From Bacteriovoracaceae bacterium (lineage in GTDB: Bacteria > Bdellovibrionota > Bacteriovoracia > Bacteriovoracales > Bacteriovoracaceae), in contig CANEVK010000049.1 of the NCBI GenBank assembly GCA_947442115.1, forward strand, positions 1 to 11,999: 11,999 nucleotides of DNA. The letters are read 5' to 3'. Under the pieces are notes generated by a model. That model was not told the DNA's origin, made no database searches, and saw nothing but the letters and a program-made list of their open reading frames with translations. Shown here piece by piece: positions 1-7,268 of this stretch (its first letter is position 1; the number at the start of each line of letters is the position of its first letter). Position numbers and translations under genes: made by a program.

Positions 1-58
1 GGAGCTGTTCTTCTCGTCCTTAGTAATAGAACTTGTCTAGGATTGTGGGAGTCGAATT

Positions 59-1777
59 TTGTTAAAGAACTTCAGTCATAGGATTGCCTTTTTTGGCGCC
101 ACACTTTTTTCAATTAGTTCTTGTGCTTCACCAGCGATGAAATGGCGTGGTGACATGTCCACTCATGTCGCTACCTATATGAATTCATTTCAAAAATTTA
201 GGGAACGCATTTGCGTACCAAAAGCGCAATCTGTTTTTGACTCAAATCTTAAGGCCTATCGTGGACAAGGTTATTGGATCCCAGAATTAAATGATGATGT
301 TGATGTTGAATCTATAATCACTCTATTGCCTGAATTTGAGAAAAAACTTAAATGGATTCAAGACCAGAAAAAGAAAATAAAAAAATCCCAGCTTCCATCT
401 AAAACAGTGACCTCCGATGCCAGGTATTTACTCAATCGTTTGTTAGAACTCAAAAAAACTGAGCTATCTTCAGATGAGAAAGTTAAAATTTCAGCGAGGA
501 AAGAATCCTTAAAACTTCAAACTAAACTTTTAAGTGCCTATGAGCACCTCATAAAGAAAGTATCCTTCCTTTCTAACTATCGCTATCCTGTAGATCATTT
601 AAAAAATAGAAAAATTCATGATGAATTCAGGGAGAAAGAAGATACATCTTCGGTAAAAATTGCTAATTATTCTTTTCTTTATAGAAAACTTCTTGAGGAC
701 GGTGCCTACAATCCCGACCGTACAGGCTCAGACATCTATCTACGAACAACAATAGACACTCTTCACTTCGAGCTTTTGCAGCATGATTTCTATTTAACTG
801 AAGATGCTCGTTACGATCTTGAATTCGTTTTAGCAAAAATTGATTCTGAGCTAGAGCGAGGTGAGAAGAAAATTCTTGCAAGGCTTACTGAATGGGAGGA
901 AAGAGTTTCTAAAACATTTGAATTCTACAAAAGTTTAACTCAAACGGAGAATCAGAAAGTCATTATGGTTAATGGAGTAAAAACAACTCCTAATAAAGAT
1001 CTTATTAAAGAACATAATCGTGCGGCAGAAGAGCTTAAAAGGTTTGTTTATACGAAACAAGCTGAAGTCTATAATTATTGGCTTCATCAACCAGAATTAA
1101 CTCGGGCGATATTTGTTATCGAGACTATTCTACTCAATGAAGTGGGAGGCGTTGATGGCGAAGATGCACTGGAGCGAATGGATGTGGCCCGAGTGGTGGT
1201 TAACCGTCTAGATAAGCCTAAGTATCTTTCAATTGGACGCAAAGAATTTATCTATCCCTATTTAAAAAAAATCACCACCGATTTTCATCTTCAAAATGAA
1301 AAGTGGTTAAATGCTTTATTTAAGCAGGGTGAGTTTTCTTTCACTTATTACTACATGAGTGGCGTTCCCATGATTTTTTGTCCGGATTTATCACCAACGG
1401 CAAAAAAATTGCGACAACAGAATGTTGAAATTGCTCTACAAGTGCTAAAGAATCCCGATAGTTCTTTCAAAGCAACACGCTATTTTTCTCGCTCTAGCAT
1501 GATTGGTCGAATTCATATGGATAGCATCTGGGAAGATTATGAACCCTATCCTCAAAGACCTGGACTCCTAGCGAATGGACAAGAGAAGTTACTAAGGGAC
1601 TTTAATCAGGGCCAGTATACCTATCTCTATTCTTTTAAGGACCCCGAAGGAGTCCTTTATGAAGTCGTTCGAATAAGTACGGAAAATTATGCATTGGCCG
1701 TAAAAAACAAAGTTAAAATCTTTTTTCACCATCGGAATCCCCATTATTTCCGCTATTTCACGAAGCTAGAAAAATAG
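59..1777 (+). CDS. Lipoprotein with possible SleB-like hydrolase C-terminal region
   Basis: The start is TTG at 59, supported by GGGAG at 47-51 seven bases upstream. The 572-aa product begins with a hydrophobic segment (about residues 9-20) ending in ISSC, a plausible lipobox with Cys22, so a membrane-anchored lipoprotein is inferred. Residues about 80-165 are rich in Lys and Glu and probably helical or coiled. The C-terminal half carries, in order, NEVGG (360-364), VARVVVNRL (376-384), GEFSFT (424-429) and FKATRYFSR (470-478). This order resembles SleB-type cell-wall hydrolases (Glu in a short N-terminal motif, an AVVLNR-like helix, a QFSF-like motif, then a late aromatic motif). E361 would be the candidate catalytic residue. 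The resemblance is by eye and weak, so function stays uncertain. Bases 1-58 upstream could be the end of another gene (one frame stops at 38-40). No terminator is obvious after the stop. Confidence 0.85.
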   Translation: MLKNFSHRIAFFGATLFSISSCASPAMKWRGDMSTHVATYMNSFQKFRERICVPKAQSVFDSNLKAYRGQGYWIPELNDDVDVESIITLLPEFEKKLKWIQDQKKKIKKSQLPSKTVTSDARYLLNRLLELKKTELSSDEKVKISARKESLKLQTKLLSAYEHLIKKVSFLSNYRYPVDHLKNRKIHDEFREKEDTSSVKIANYSFLYRKLLEDGAYNPDRTGSDIYLRTTIDTLHFELLQHDFYLTEDARYDLEFVLAKIDSELERGEKKILARLTEWEERVSKTFEFYKSLTQTENQKVIMVNGVKTTPNKDLIKEHNRAAEELKRFVYTKQAEVYNYWLHQPELTRAIFVIETILLNEVGGVDGEDALERMDVARVVVNRLDKPKYLSIGRKEFIYPYLKKITTDFHLQNEKWLNALFKQGEFSFTYYYMSGVPMIFCPDLSPTAKKLRQQNVEIALQVLKNPDSSFKATRYFSRSSMIGRIHMDSIWEDYEPYPQRPGLLANGQEKLLRDFNQGQYTYLYSFKDPEGVLYEVVRISTENYALAVKNKVKIFFHHRNPHYFRYFTKLEK

Positions 1778-1810
1778 ATCTTATTTGCCAAAAAAATCCC
1801 CAAATAGTTT

Positions 1811-1839
1811 TTGATAAAGTAAGTTACTCGGGGTATAAA
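1811..1839 (+). promoter_or_regulatory. Sigma-70 type promoter of metK
   Basis: TTGATA at 1811-1816 and TATAAA at 1834-1839 each match the housekeeping -35 and -10 consensus at five of six positions and are separated by exactly 17 bases. Transcription would start near 1846, leaving a leader of about 50 nt before metK. That leader shows no recognisable SAM-binding riboswitch. Confidence 0.7.
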
Positions 1840-1882
1840 TCCGCTCATCTAGTTTATTATTTGTTTAGTTTTCATTTGCCAG

Positions 1883-1889
1883 TAAGGAG
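1883..1889 (+). promoter_or_regulatory. Ribosome binding site fixing the metK start
   Basis: TAAGGAG lies seven bases before ATG 1897. This places the start at 1897 rather than at the in-frame TTG at 1861, which has no such site and would add 12 residues not expected in MetK. Confidence 0.85.
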
Positions 1890-1896
1890 CAAAACT

Positions 1897-3060
1897 ATGT
1901 TGAAAGATTATATGTTCACTTCTGAATCAGTTACTGAAGGTCACCCAGATAAAATCGCTGACCAAATTTCTGATGCTGTTCTTGATGCTATGCTTGCTCA
2001 AGATCCAAAATCTCGCGTGGCCTGTGAGACTTTGATTACGACTGGACTTGTGGTTGTTGCTGGTGAAGTAACAACTGGTGCTAACGTTGATATCAATGAA
2101 ACTGTTCGTAAAACCATTAAAAAAATTGGTTATGACCACTCTGACAAAGGCTTTGATGCCAACACTTGTGGGGTGACTATTGCTCTTGGAAAACAATCTC
2201 AAGATATCGCTATGGGCGTAAATGAAGGCGAAGGGAAGTTTCTTGATCAAGGTGCTGGTGACCAGGGGCTAATGTTTGGTTACGCTATCAATGAAACAGA
2301 TTCGTATATGCCGATGACGATCGATCTTTCTCACAAGCTTGCTAAAAAGTTAGCTGAAGTTCGTCACAATGGAATTCTTAAGGATCTTCGCGCCGATGGT
2401 AAGACTCAAGTGACGGCCCAGTATATTGACGGCAAACTTGCTCGCATTGATGCGATCGTGGTTTCTTCTCAACATGCTGAGAGCATGACTCAAAAGCAAA
2501 TTGAGGAAGGGATCATGGAAGAAGTTATTAAAAAGACTGTTCCAGCTCATCTCATCGATAAAAATACGAAGTACTTCATCAACCCTACAGGTCGTTTTGT
2601 GATCGGTGGGCCAATGGGAGACTGTGGTCTTACGGGTCGTAAAATTATCGTTGATACTTACGGTGGTCATGGCGCTCACGGCGGCGGGGCCTTCTCTGGA
2701 AAAGATCCTTCAAAAGTAGATCGTTCAGCTGCTTATGCTGCTCGCCATATTGCTAAAAACGTTGTGGCCGCTGGTCTTGCTGATCGCGCTCTTGTTCAGG
2801 TTGCTTACGCTATTGGTGTAGCAAAACCAATGTCACTTTTAATTGATACTTTCGGCACCGCTAAAGTTGATGAAAAGAAACTTACGATGGCGATTAATGA
2901 GCTCTTTGATATGAGACCAAAGGCTATTATTCAGCGCCTAGATCTTTTAAAGCCTATGTATTCTGAAACAGCTGCTTACGGTCACTTTGGTCGTACATCG
3001 GCCAATGGATTTACTTGGGAGAAAACAGATATGGTAGCCGCTCTTAAGGGTTTTTTCTAA
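1897..3060 (+). CDS. metK: S-adenosylmethionine synthetase
   Basis: This enzyme makes S-adenosylmethionine from methionine and ATP in the cytoplasm, releasing phosphate and pyrophosphate. The 387-aa length is typical of bacterial MetK. Family signatures are intact: GHPDK at 15-19 with the catalytic His16 and Asp18, GAGDQG at 119-124, and the glycine-rich GGGAFSGKD loop at 262-270. The N-terminus (FTSESVTEGHPDK) is the classic family opening. The start at 1897 is chosen for its strong ribosome binding site; an in-frame TTG 36 bases upstream lacks one. The gene appears to be a single transcription unit, with a near-consensus promoter at 1811-1839 and an intrinsic terminator at 3086-3117. No methionine-cycle neighbour such as ahcY or metF is adjacent. 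Identification is secure from the motifs. Confidence 0.98.
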   Translation: MLKDYMFTSESVTEGHPDKIADQISDAVLDAMLAQDPKSRVACETLITTGLVVVAGEVTTGANVDINETVRKTIKKIGYDHSDKGFDANTCGVTIALGKQSQDIAMGVNEGEGKFLDQGAGDQGLMFGYAINETDSYMPMTIDLSHKLAKKLAEVRHNGILKDLRADGKTQVTAQYIDGKLARIDAIVVSSQHAESMTQKQIEEGIMEEVIKKTVPAHLIDKNTKYFINPTGRFVIGGPMGDCGLTGRKIIVDTYGGHGAHGGGAFSGKDPSKVDRSAAYAARHIAKNVVAAGLADRALVQVAYAIGVAKPMSLLIDTFGTAKVDEKKLTMAINELFDMRPKAIIQRLDLLKPMYSETAAYGHFGRTSANGFTWEKTDMVAALKGFF

Positions 3061-3085
3061 GCTAAAATCAAAACTTATTTATCCG

Positions 3086-3117
3086 AAAGGGCCTTCTTTA
3101 AGAAGGCCCTTTTTTTT
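3086..3117 (+). terminator. Intrinsic terminator after metK
   Basis: GGGCCTTC (3089-3096) pairs with GAAGGCCC (3102-3109) around a TTTAA loop. The stem is extended by AAA/TTT to 11 pairs and followed by a run of eight T (3110-3117). It lies 25 bases past the metK stop. Confidence 0.92.
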
Positions 3118-3156
3118 CTACCTTTAGAATTTTTTAAAATACCGTAAACTATCATT

Positions 3157-3387
3157 ATGAAAGAAGTTTATTTTCTGGCCAGACATACTCCTTTTTGGGC
3201 GATTCCAATGTTTGTTCTCTCAGCGGAATTTGGGTATGTGTTTTGGTTAAGGAAAAAAAAGAAAGGTGCCATATTTTGTCTCTTTCTCGCCCTCATTGGT
3301 GCGGGAGCAACCAGTTTTTACTATTGGGCCGGTGGTCCTGAAAAGTCTGTTAAGTTTCTCAAGAAAATTCATCGAAATTATAACTAG
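3157..3387 (+). CDS. Small two-helix membrane protein, unknown function
   Basis: The 76-aa product has two hydrophobic segments (about residues 12-31 and 37-58) joined by a basic RKKKK turn, and ends in a Lys/Arg-rich tail (residues 63-73). This predicts a hairpin in the inner membrane with the basic loop on the cytoplasmic side; that is prediction from composition only. No Shine-Dalgarno sequence is visible before ATG 3157. A TAAACT element at 3145-3150 sits just upstream, so a leaderless transcript is possible. The gene lies between the metK terminator and the response regulator, with 118 bases to the latter and no terminator in between, so read-through is possible. I do not recognise a family. 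It could be a spurious frame, but the membrane-protein composition and the plausible spacing argue for a real gene. Confidence 0.6.
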   Translation: MKEVYFLARHTPFWAIPMFVLSAEFGYVFWLRKKKKGAIFCLFLALIGAGATSFYYWAGGPEKSVKFLKKIHRNYN

Positions 3388-3399
3388 AATAGTCTTACA

Positions 3400-3463
3400 T
3401 TTGACACCCCCAGGGATAAGTTGTTGAAAACATGTGTCAAAGAGGGAGTCTAAAGTTTGACAC
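3400..3463 (+). repeat. Three copies of TTTGACAC upstream of the response regulator
   Basis: TTTGACAC occurs at 3400-3407 and 3456-3463, and its reverse complement GTGTCAAA at 3434-3441, all within 64 bases upstream of ATG 3506. The second and third copies form an inverted repeat with a 14-base spacer. The core contains TTGACA, so one copy may double as a -35 element, but no good -10 sits 16-18 bases downstream. An operator cluster, perhaps autoregulatory, is the likely reading. Confidence 0.5.
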
Positions 3464-3505
3464 AAGGACTCGGGCTTTAGTAAGTTAACTTCATCTGGAG
3501 GACCT

Positions 3506-5020
3506 ATGGATGATGTTAATTTTCTCCATCAAAGTTTTGATGGTACCGATGCAAGTCAATTTCCCCCGATTATTATTGTCGAGGATGATAAACTCCTTGG
3601 CCTAAGCCTTAAAAAATATCTCGAGCATACCTTGAGATTAAGAGTTCTTCTGTTTTCAAGTGCAGAGGACTGCTTAATGGATTTTGCGAAAGTTAACCCT
3701 GTCGAAAAACCTTTCTGTCTTATTACTGATATTAGTTTGGGTCAGGGCTCAGATGGCCTTTTCTTAATCGATCTTTTGAAAGAAAAGGGATTTGAATTTG
3801 TTTCGATTGTCATGACTGGATTTGCCAGTATCGAAACGGCCATTGCTGCTACTAAAAAGGGCGTTTTTCATTATCTAACTAAGCCCTTTGAGCCAGAAAA
3901 TTTAAAAAAATTAGTCATTCAGGCCCTTCAATCCAAACTTTCAGCCTACATGCCGAGAGAAATCATGAATGAAGGTGAGGGATTGTTTGCCAATGGATCT
4001 AAAACGCGACTTCCTTCAAAGTTAAAAATCGATCGTCCGACTGTAGAAGACATGTTTGAAGGCCTTATTGGTCGCTCTAAGTCCATGAGAGATGTTTTTG
4101 ACCGGATCACCAAGGTTGCAAAGAGTGACTCTACTATCCTCATTATGGGGCCTTCTGGAACAGGTAAAGAGCTAGTGGCCTCTGCCATTCATAAGTTATC
4201 TGCACGTCATCAGAAGAACAGAGTATCTGTGAACTGTGGAGCTATTCCGGGTGAACTTCTAGAAAGTGAACTTTTTGGTCACATGAAAGGTGCTTTCACA
4301 GGAGCTATTTCAGATCGTAAAGGACGTTTTGAGGTGGCCCAAGGTGGAACTATCTTTTTAGATGAAATTGGTGATATGCCGATGCTTCTTCAGGTAAAAC
4401 TCTTAAGAGTGTTACAAGAAAGACAAATTGAACCTGTTGGTTCAACTGAATCACTTCCTATTGATGTTCGAGTTATTGCTGCTACTCATAGAGATTTAGA
4501 TAAAGCGGTTGCCGAAGGAAAATTCAGAGAAGATCTTTTCTACCGCCTTAATGTCATTCCTATTCGGATGCCAGCTCTTAAGGAGCGCAGAGAGGATATT
4601 CCACTTCTTATTTCTCATTTCTTAGATCGATTCGTCTCAGCAGACAGATCAAATGAAATAAGTTTTGCGTCCCTTACAATGGATTTACTCATGGGTTATG
4701 ACTGGCCCGGAAATGTGAGAGAGCTAGAAAATGTGATTGAACGCCTTGTCATTCTTAGAGGGGGAAATGAAATTCTTCCTGAGGATCTTCCTGCTAAAAT
4801 TTTCCGCTCTAATCCACTTGCAACACAAACTTATAAAACTTTGTTTGAATTGCCAGAAGTCGGAGTCGATTTAAAGCAAATTCTCTCTGATATAGAAGAC
4901 TCACTTATTGTCCAGGCCATGAACCGAACAGGTGGTAATAAGAACCAGGCCTCAAAGTTATTGGCCCTCAATCGGACAACTCTGATTGAAAAAATGAAGA
5001 AAAAGAACATCGAAATCTAA
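3506..5020 (+). CDS. NtrC-family sigma-54-dependent response regulator
   Basis: This 504-aa activator has the full three-part layout. The receiver domain (about 20-140) has acidic residues E26/D27, phospho-acceptor D75, T104 and K126. The central AAA+ domain has Walker A GPSGTGKE at 215-222, the sigma-54-contacting GAFTGA loop at 262-267 and Walker B with D286/E287. The C-terminal end holds a Fis-type helix-turn-helix (roughly 475-504). By family knowledge it binds upstream sites when phosphorylated and uses ATP hydrolysis to open RpoN promoters. The ending NRTTLIEKMKKKNI resembles that of flagellar-type regulators (FleQ/FlrC group), but this is too weak to name it. No histidine kinase gene is next to it, so it is an orphan in this window. 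GGAGG at 3497-3501 supports the start. TTTGACAC repeats lie upstream and a terminator follows immediately. Confidence 0.95.
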   Translation: MDDVNFLHQSFDGTDASQFPPIIIVEDDKLLGLSLKKYLEHTLRLRVLLFSSAEDCLMDFAKVNPVEKPFCLITDISLGQGSDGLFLIDLLKEKGFEFVSIVMTGFASIETAIAATKKGVFHYLTKPFEPENLKKLVIQALQSKLSAYMPREIMNEGEGLFANGSKTRLPSKLKIDRPTVEDMFEGLIGRSKSMRDVFDRITKVAKSDSTILIMGPSGTGKELVASAIHKLSARHQKNRVSVNCGAIPGELLESELFGHMKGAFTGAISDRKGRFEVAQGGTIFLDEIGDMPMLLQVKLLRVLQERQIEPVGSTESLPIDVRVIAATHRDLDKAVAEGKFREDLFYRLNVIPIRMPALKERREDIPLLISHFLDRFVSADRSNEISFASLTMDLLMGYDWPGNVRELENVIERLVILRGGNEILPEDLPAKIFRSNPLATQTYKTLFELPEVGVDLKQILSDIEDSLIVQAMNRTGGNKNQASKLLALNRTTLIEKMKKKNIEI

Positions 5021-5047
5021 AAAAAGCCCTCGCAAGAGGGCTTTTTT
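5021..5047 (+). terminator. Intrinsic terminator after the response regulator
   Basis: AGCCCTC (5025-5031) pairs with GAGGGCT (5036-5042) around a GCAA loop of the stable GNRA type. Flanking A and T runs extend the stem, and six T (5042-5047) follow. It starts at the base after the stop codon. Confidence 0.92.
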
Positions 5048-5077
5048 GTATCTTTTACATACTAAAAATCCGCCAAT

Positions 5078-5116
5078 GTTAAGCCTTTGTTAAGACAATT
5101 TGAGGAAAGAGTTAAG
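5078..5116 (+). repeat. Helically phased GTTAAG direct repeats
   Basis: GTTAAG occurs at 5078-5083, 5089-5094 and 5111-5116. The starts are 11 and 22 bases apart, i.e. one and two helical turns. The skipped position near 5100 matches only three of six bases. Tandem sites of this pitch are typical of OmpR/PhoB-family winged-helix regulators. They lie 92-130 bases upstream of the start of the secreted protein gene. Confidence 0.45.
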
Positions 5117-5207
5117 TCTTAAATACCCCCTTTAAAGACTATTTTTTGTTCGTTAAAAGAGCTCCAACGAAAAGAAAAAAACTAAAAATCTCGTTAAAGG
5201 AGACAAA

Positions 5208-5657
5208 ATGAAAAAGTTAATTTTAGGTTTATGTTTAATGACAGCTTCTCTTGCTCAGGCCGGAGAAATTAAGCTTCACTCATTCAGCCAATACGATCTA
5301 TGGGGGAGTGCTTCTGTTTCTCAAGAATTTACAATCAATGAAGAGTTAGAGCGTGCATGGGTCACTATTACTGTGACTGCAAATGATCCAGATGGTGTTG
5401 GTCCTTCTGATGAAGTAAGAGTCAAAATTCCAGGGTTAACTTATAATAAAGCAACTGGCATCATCTCTATCGATTTCGAAGGTAAAGTGACTGATTGCGC
5501 GGCCATGAAAACAGTCGGCAGATCAATTTTTAGAAGAAAAGAATTAAAAATGACTCCAGCTTGTAAGTTTGAAGGTCGTTGGAGAAAAATCAGTTATGAC
5601 GATGGTTTTGAAATTAAGAAAACATCAAAATATGAAATATTTCTTGTTGTAGAATAA
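5208..5657 (+). CDS. Small secreted protein, unknown function
   Basis: The 149-aa precursor has a clear Sec signal peptide: two lysines, a hydrophobic core, then SLAQA with predicted cleavage after Ala18. The mature part is about 131 aa, with alternating hydrophobic and polar stretches suggesting a beta-rich fold, and has just two cysteines (C97 and C119) that could form a disulfide in the periplasm. An Asp-rich stretch, NDPDGVGPSDE (59-69), looks like a loop and might bind metal, but that is speculation. The start at 5208 is supported by AAAGGAGA at 5196-5203. The gene stands alone between two terminators, with a 160-base upstream region carrying phased GTTAAG repeats, so it may be individually regulated. 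I do not recognise a family. Confidence 0.85.
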   Translation: MKKLILGLCLMTASLAQAGEIKLHSFSQYDLWGSASVSQEFTINEELERAWVTITVTANDPDGVGPSDEVRVKIPGLTYNKATGIISIDFEGKVTDCAAMKTVGRSIFRRKELKMTPACKFEGRWRKISYDDGFEIKKTSKYEIFLVVE

Positions 5658-5666
5658 GATTTTAAT

Positions 5667-5693
5667 AAAAAACCGCCGAAAGGCGGTTTTTTT
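5667..5693. terminator. Bidirectional terminator between convergent genes
   Basis: CCGCC (5673-5677) pairs with GGCGG (5682-5686) around GAAA. Six A (5667-5672) precede the stem and seven T (5687-5693) follow it, so it can end transcription from both sides. Its right edge overlaps the stop codon (5692-5694) of the minus-strand MlaD-type gene. Confidence 0.9.
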
Positions 5694-6522
5694 ATTTGTT
5701 GCGCTTCTCTTTTTGTCCTTCTGAATTTTTTATTGATTCTCGAATAAAATATTTAAGTATTTTATTCCTTGATGCTCCTCCGAGTAGACTTCTAAGATCA
5801 TCATGAAGTCCATCATCATAAATTAATGAGTTCAGAGTTCCTGGGCCATTTTCAATTCGAGACATAATCTTTTCCATCGATGCTGTTGTACGATCAAGCT
5901 TATGAATAGTAGTTCCTAAGTTGGTTTGACGAATTTCGGATGTGATGAGACTCAAGTTTTTACTCGTTTTATGGAGAGAGTCGATCGTCTCAACAATCTT
6001 CTTTCCATCATCCAAATGAGTTAAGATGACATCCAGTTTTGTCAAAATACGCTCAGTCGTTGTGGCAATAGAATCACCCTTCGAAATGATTTGTTTTATG
6101 TCTGAAAATTTCTCTGAAACTAAGTAATCTTTCTCGGGATCTAAAATTCCTGAATCTGAAGTCCCTCCATAAATCTCCAGGTACTTATCTCCAACCAGAC
6201 CAGCTGTTGAGATGGATACTTTTGAATCTTTTTTGATCCACTTTAGTTCCGAGGTTAAAACGCTGAAAGATATTTCCACTTCTTCATCCGATAATATTCT
6301 AATGGCATTAACAGACCCGACCCTTATTCCCTTCAATTCGACATAAGAGCCAACTTTAAGATTTTGGACATTGAGAACTTTAGCTCTTAAATGAGTTTTA
6401 GACTCAAAGAGTGAGTTCTCTTTTCCAATGCTAATGATCATGATCATGATCACAATTGAAAGGAGAGAAATAAAAAAACCAGTTTTGTAAAAGTTGACCT
6501 TATCCTTACTTCGAAAACTCAT
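5692..6522 (-). CDS. mlaD: MlaD-type MCE domain protein of lipid transporter
   Basis: MCE proteins form rings that bind lipid and carry it across the periplasm. This 276-aa protein has one N-terminal membrane helix (about residues 14-33), then a single MCE domain (about 42-120) with VGSYVELKGIRVGSV and a closing GLVGDKYLEIYGG. A long, probably helical C-terminal region follows. It contains GPGTLNSLIYDDGLHDDL, a pattern seen in extended MCE proteins. E. coli MlaD is about 183 aa, so this tail is roughly 90 residues longer. AAGGA lies seven bases before ATG, inside the 12-base gap after the MlaF gene. It is the last gene of the operon and ends within a bidirectional terminator. The family is secure; orthology to E. 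coli MlaD itself is inferred from the neighbours. Confidence 0.9.
   Translation of the reverse strand: MSFRSKDKVNFYKTGFFISLLSIVIMIMIISIGKENSLFESKTHLRAKVLNVQNLKVGSYVELKGIRVGSVNAIRILSDEEVEISFSVLTSELKWIKKDSKVSISTAGLVGDKYLEIYGGTSDSGILDPEKDYLVSEKFSDIKQIISKGDSIATTTERILTKLDVILTHLDDGKKIVETIDSLHKTSKNLSLITSEIRQTNLGTTIHKLDRTTASMEKIMSRIENGPGTLNSLIYDDGLHDDLRSLLGGASRNKILKYFIRESIKNSEGQKEKRNK
6434..6451 (-). repeat. Three tandem ATGATC hexamers inside mlaD
   Basis: ATGATC is repeated exactly three times, and bases 6435-6452 form a perfect palindrome (TGATCATGATCATGATCA). It encodes alternating Ile/Met in the membrane helix of the MCE protein. Gain or loss of a unit would keep the frame. Confidence 0.8.
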
Positions 6523-6534
6523 GCTCTTTTCCTT

Positions 6535-7266
6535 TTAGCAACTCATCGAGAACGTTCTAATGTATTCATCCTGGCTCTTATCAAAATCGTTTGGTGAACC
6601 ATCAAAGTGAATTTTACCGTCTTTTAAAATTAATAAGCGATCACAAACTTTTTTGGCAGCAGGGATATCATGTGTAACAAAAATGCCAGAGAAACCTCTT
6701 TTTTTAAAATTCTGCATAATATTGAGAATGATTTCAATATTGACTGGATCGAGTCCAGCGGTGGGTTCATCATAGAGAATTATTTCTGGGTCAAGAATCA
6801 TAGCGCGAGCAAGACCAACTCTTTTCTGCATTCCTCCCGACAAATCAGATGGCATCAATTCTTTGGCGTCTTTTAGGCCAATGAGATTCAGAACCTGTGA
6901 TACTTTAAGATCAATCTCATGCTCTGAGAGTATCGTATGCTCAAACAGTGGAAAGGCGATATTTTCAAACACATTCATAGAGTCAAAAAGGGCGCCACTC
7001 TGGAATGAGTAAGAAATTCGTTGTCTAATTTTATTCAGTTCATTTTCATCTAAATGATCAATCTTTTGGTCGTTATATAAAATTTGACCTGAATCAATTT
7101 CTTCGAGTCCTATGATTGATCGCAGGAGGACCGATTTCCCCGCCCCTGAATAACCTAAAAGACCAACCGTTTCCCCTTTGAAAAGAGAAAAGCTGATGCC
7201 CTTGTGTACATCTTTGTTTTGAAATTTCTTCTTTATGTCTTTTAGTTCAAGTATTTTCTTCATCAT
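6535..7266 (-). CDS. mlaF: MlaF-type ABC transporter ATPase
   Basis: This is the cytoplasmic ATPase that powers the MCE lipid transporter. All ABC motifs are intact in the 243-aa product: Walker A GYSGAGKS (38-45), Q-loop Gln89 in SFQSGALFDSM, signature LSGGMQKRVGLARA (142-155), Walker B ending in D166/E167, D-loop GLDP and switch His199. The SFQSGALFDSMNVFENIAFPL stretch and LSGGMQKR are characteristic of the MlaF/Ttg2A subgroup. Two ATG codons stand in tandem at the start (7266 and 7263). No Shine-Dalgarno sequence is visible. The gene begins two bases after the MlaE stop, so translational coupling is likely. Length is close to that of E. coli MlaF (about 269 aa), slightly shorter. Confidence 0.95.
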   Translation of the reverse strand: MMKKILELKDIKKKFQNKDVHKGISFSLFKGETVGLLGYSGAGKSVLLRSIIGLEEIDSGQILYNDQKIDHLDENELNKIRQRISYSFQSGALFDSMNVFENIAFPLFEHTILSEHEIDLKVSQVLNLIGLKDAKELMPSDLSGGMQKRVGLARAMILDPEIILYDEPTAGLDPVNIEIILNIMQNFKKRGFSGIFVTHDIPAAKKVCDRLLILKDGKIHFDGSPNDFDKSQDEYIRTFSMSC

Positions 7267-7268
7267 AT

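Noticed and set aside
1..58. Tail of an upstream coding region
   Set aside because: Two forward frames are open from the window edge (one stops at 38-40, one at 79-81) and neither can be tied to a family, so no feature is called.
1636..1660. Hairpin AAGGAC...GTCCTT near the end of the first gene
   Set aside because: It lies inside coding sequence more than 100 bases before the stop and has no T run, so it is not a terminator.
1840..1896. SAM riboswitch in the metK leader
   Set aside because: The predicted leader is only about 50 nt and shows no clear stem or pseudoknot matching SAM-I, SAM-II or SAM/SAH classes.
1927..2679. Minus-strand open frames inside metK
   Set aside because: They lie wholly within a certain gene, lack ribosome binding sites, and encode no recognisable motif.
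3388..3505. Sigma-54 (-24/-12) promoter upstream of the response regulator
   Set aside because: No TGGCAC-N5-TTGC-like pair was seen on either strand of this gap.
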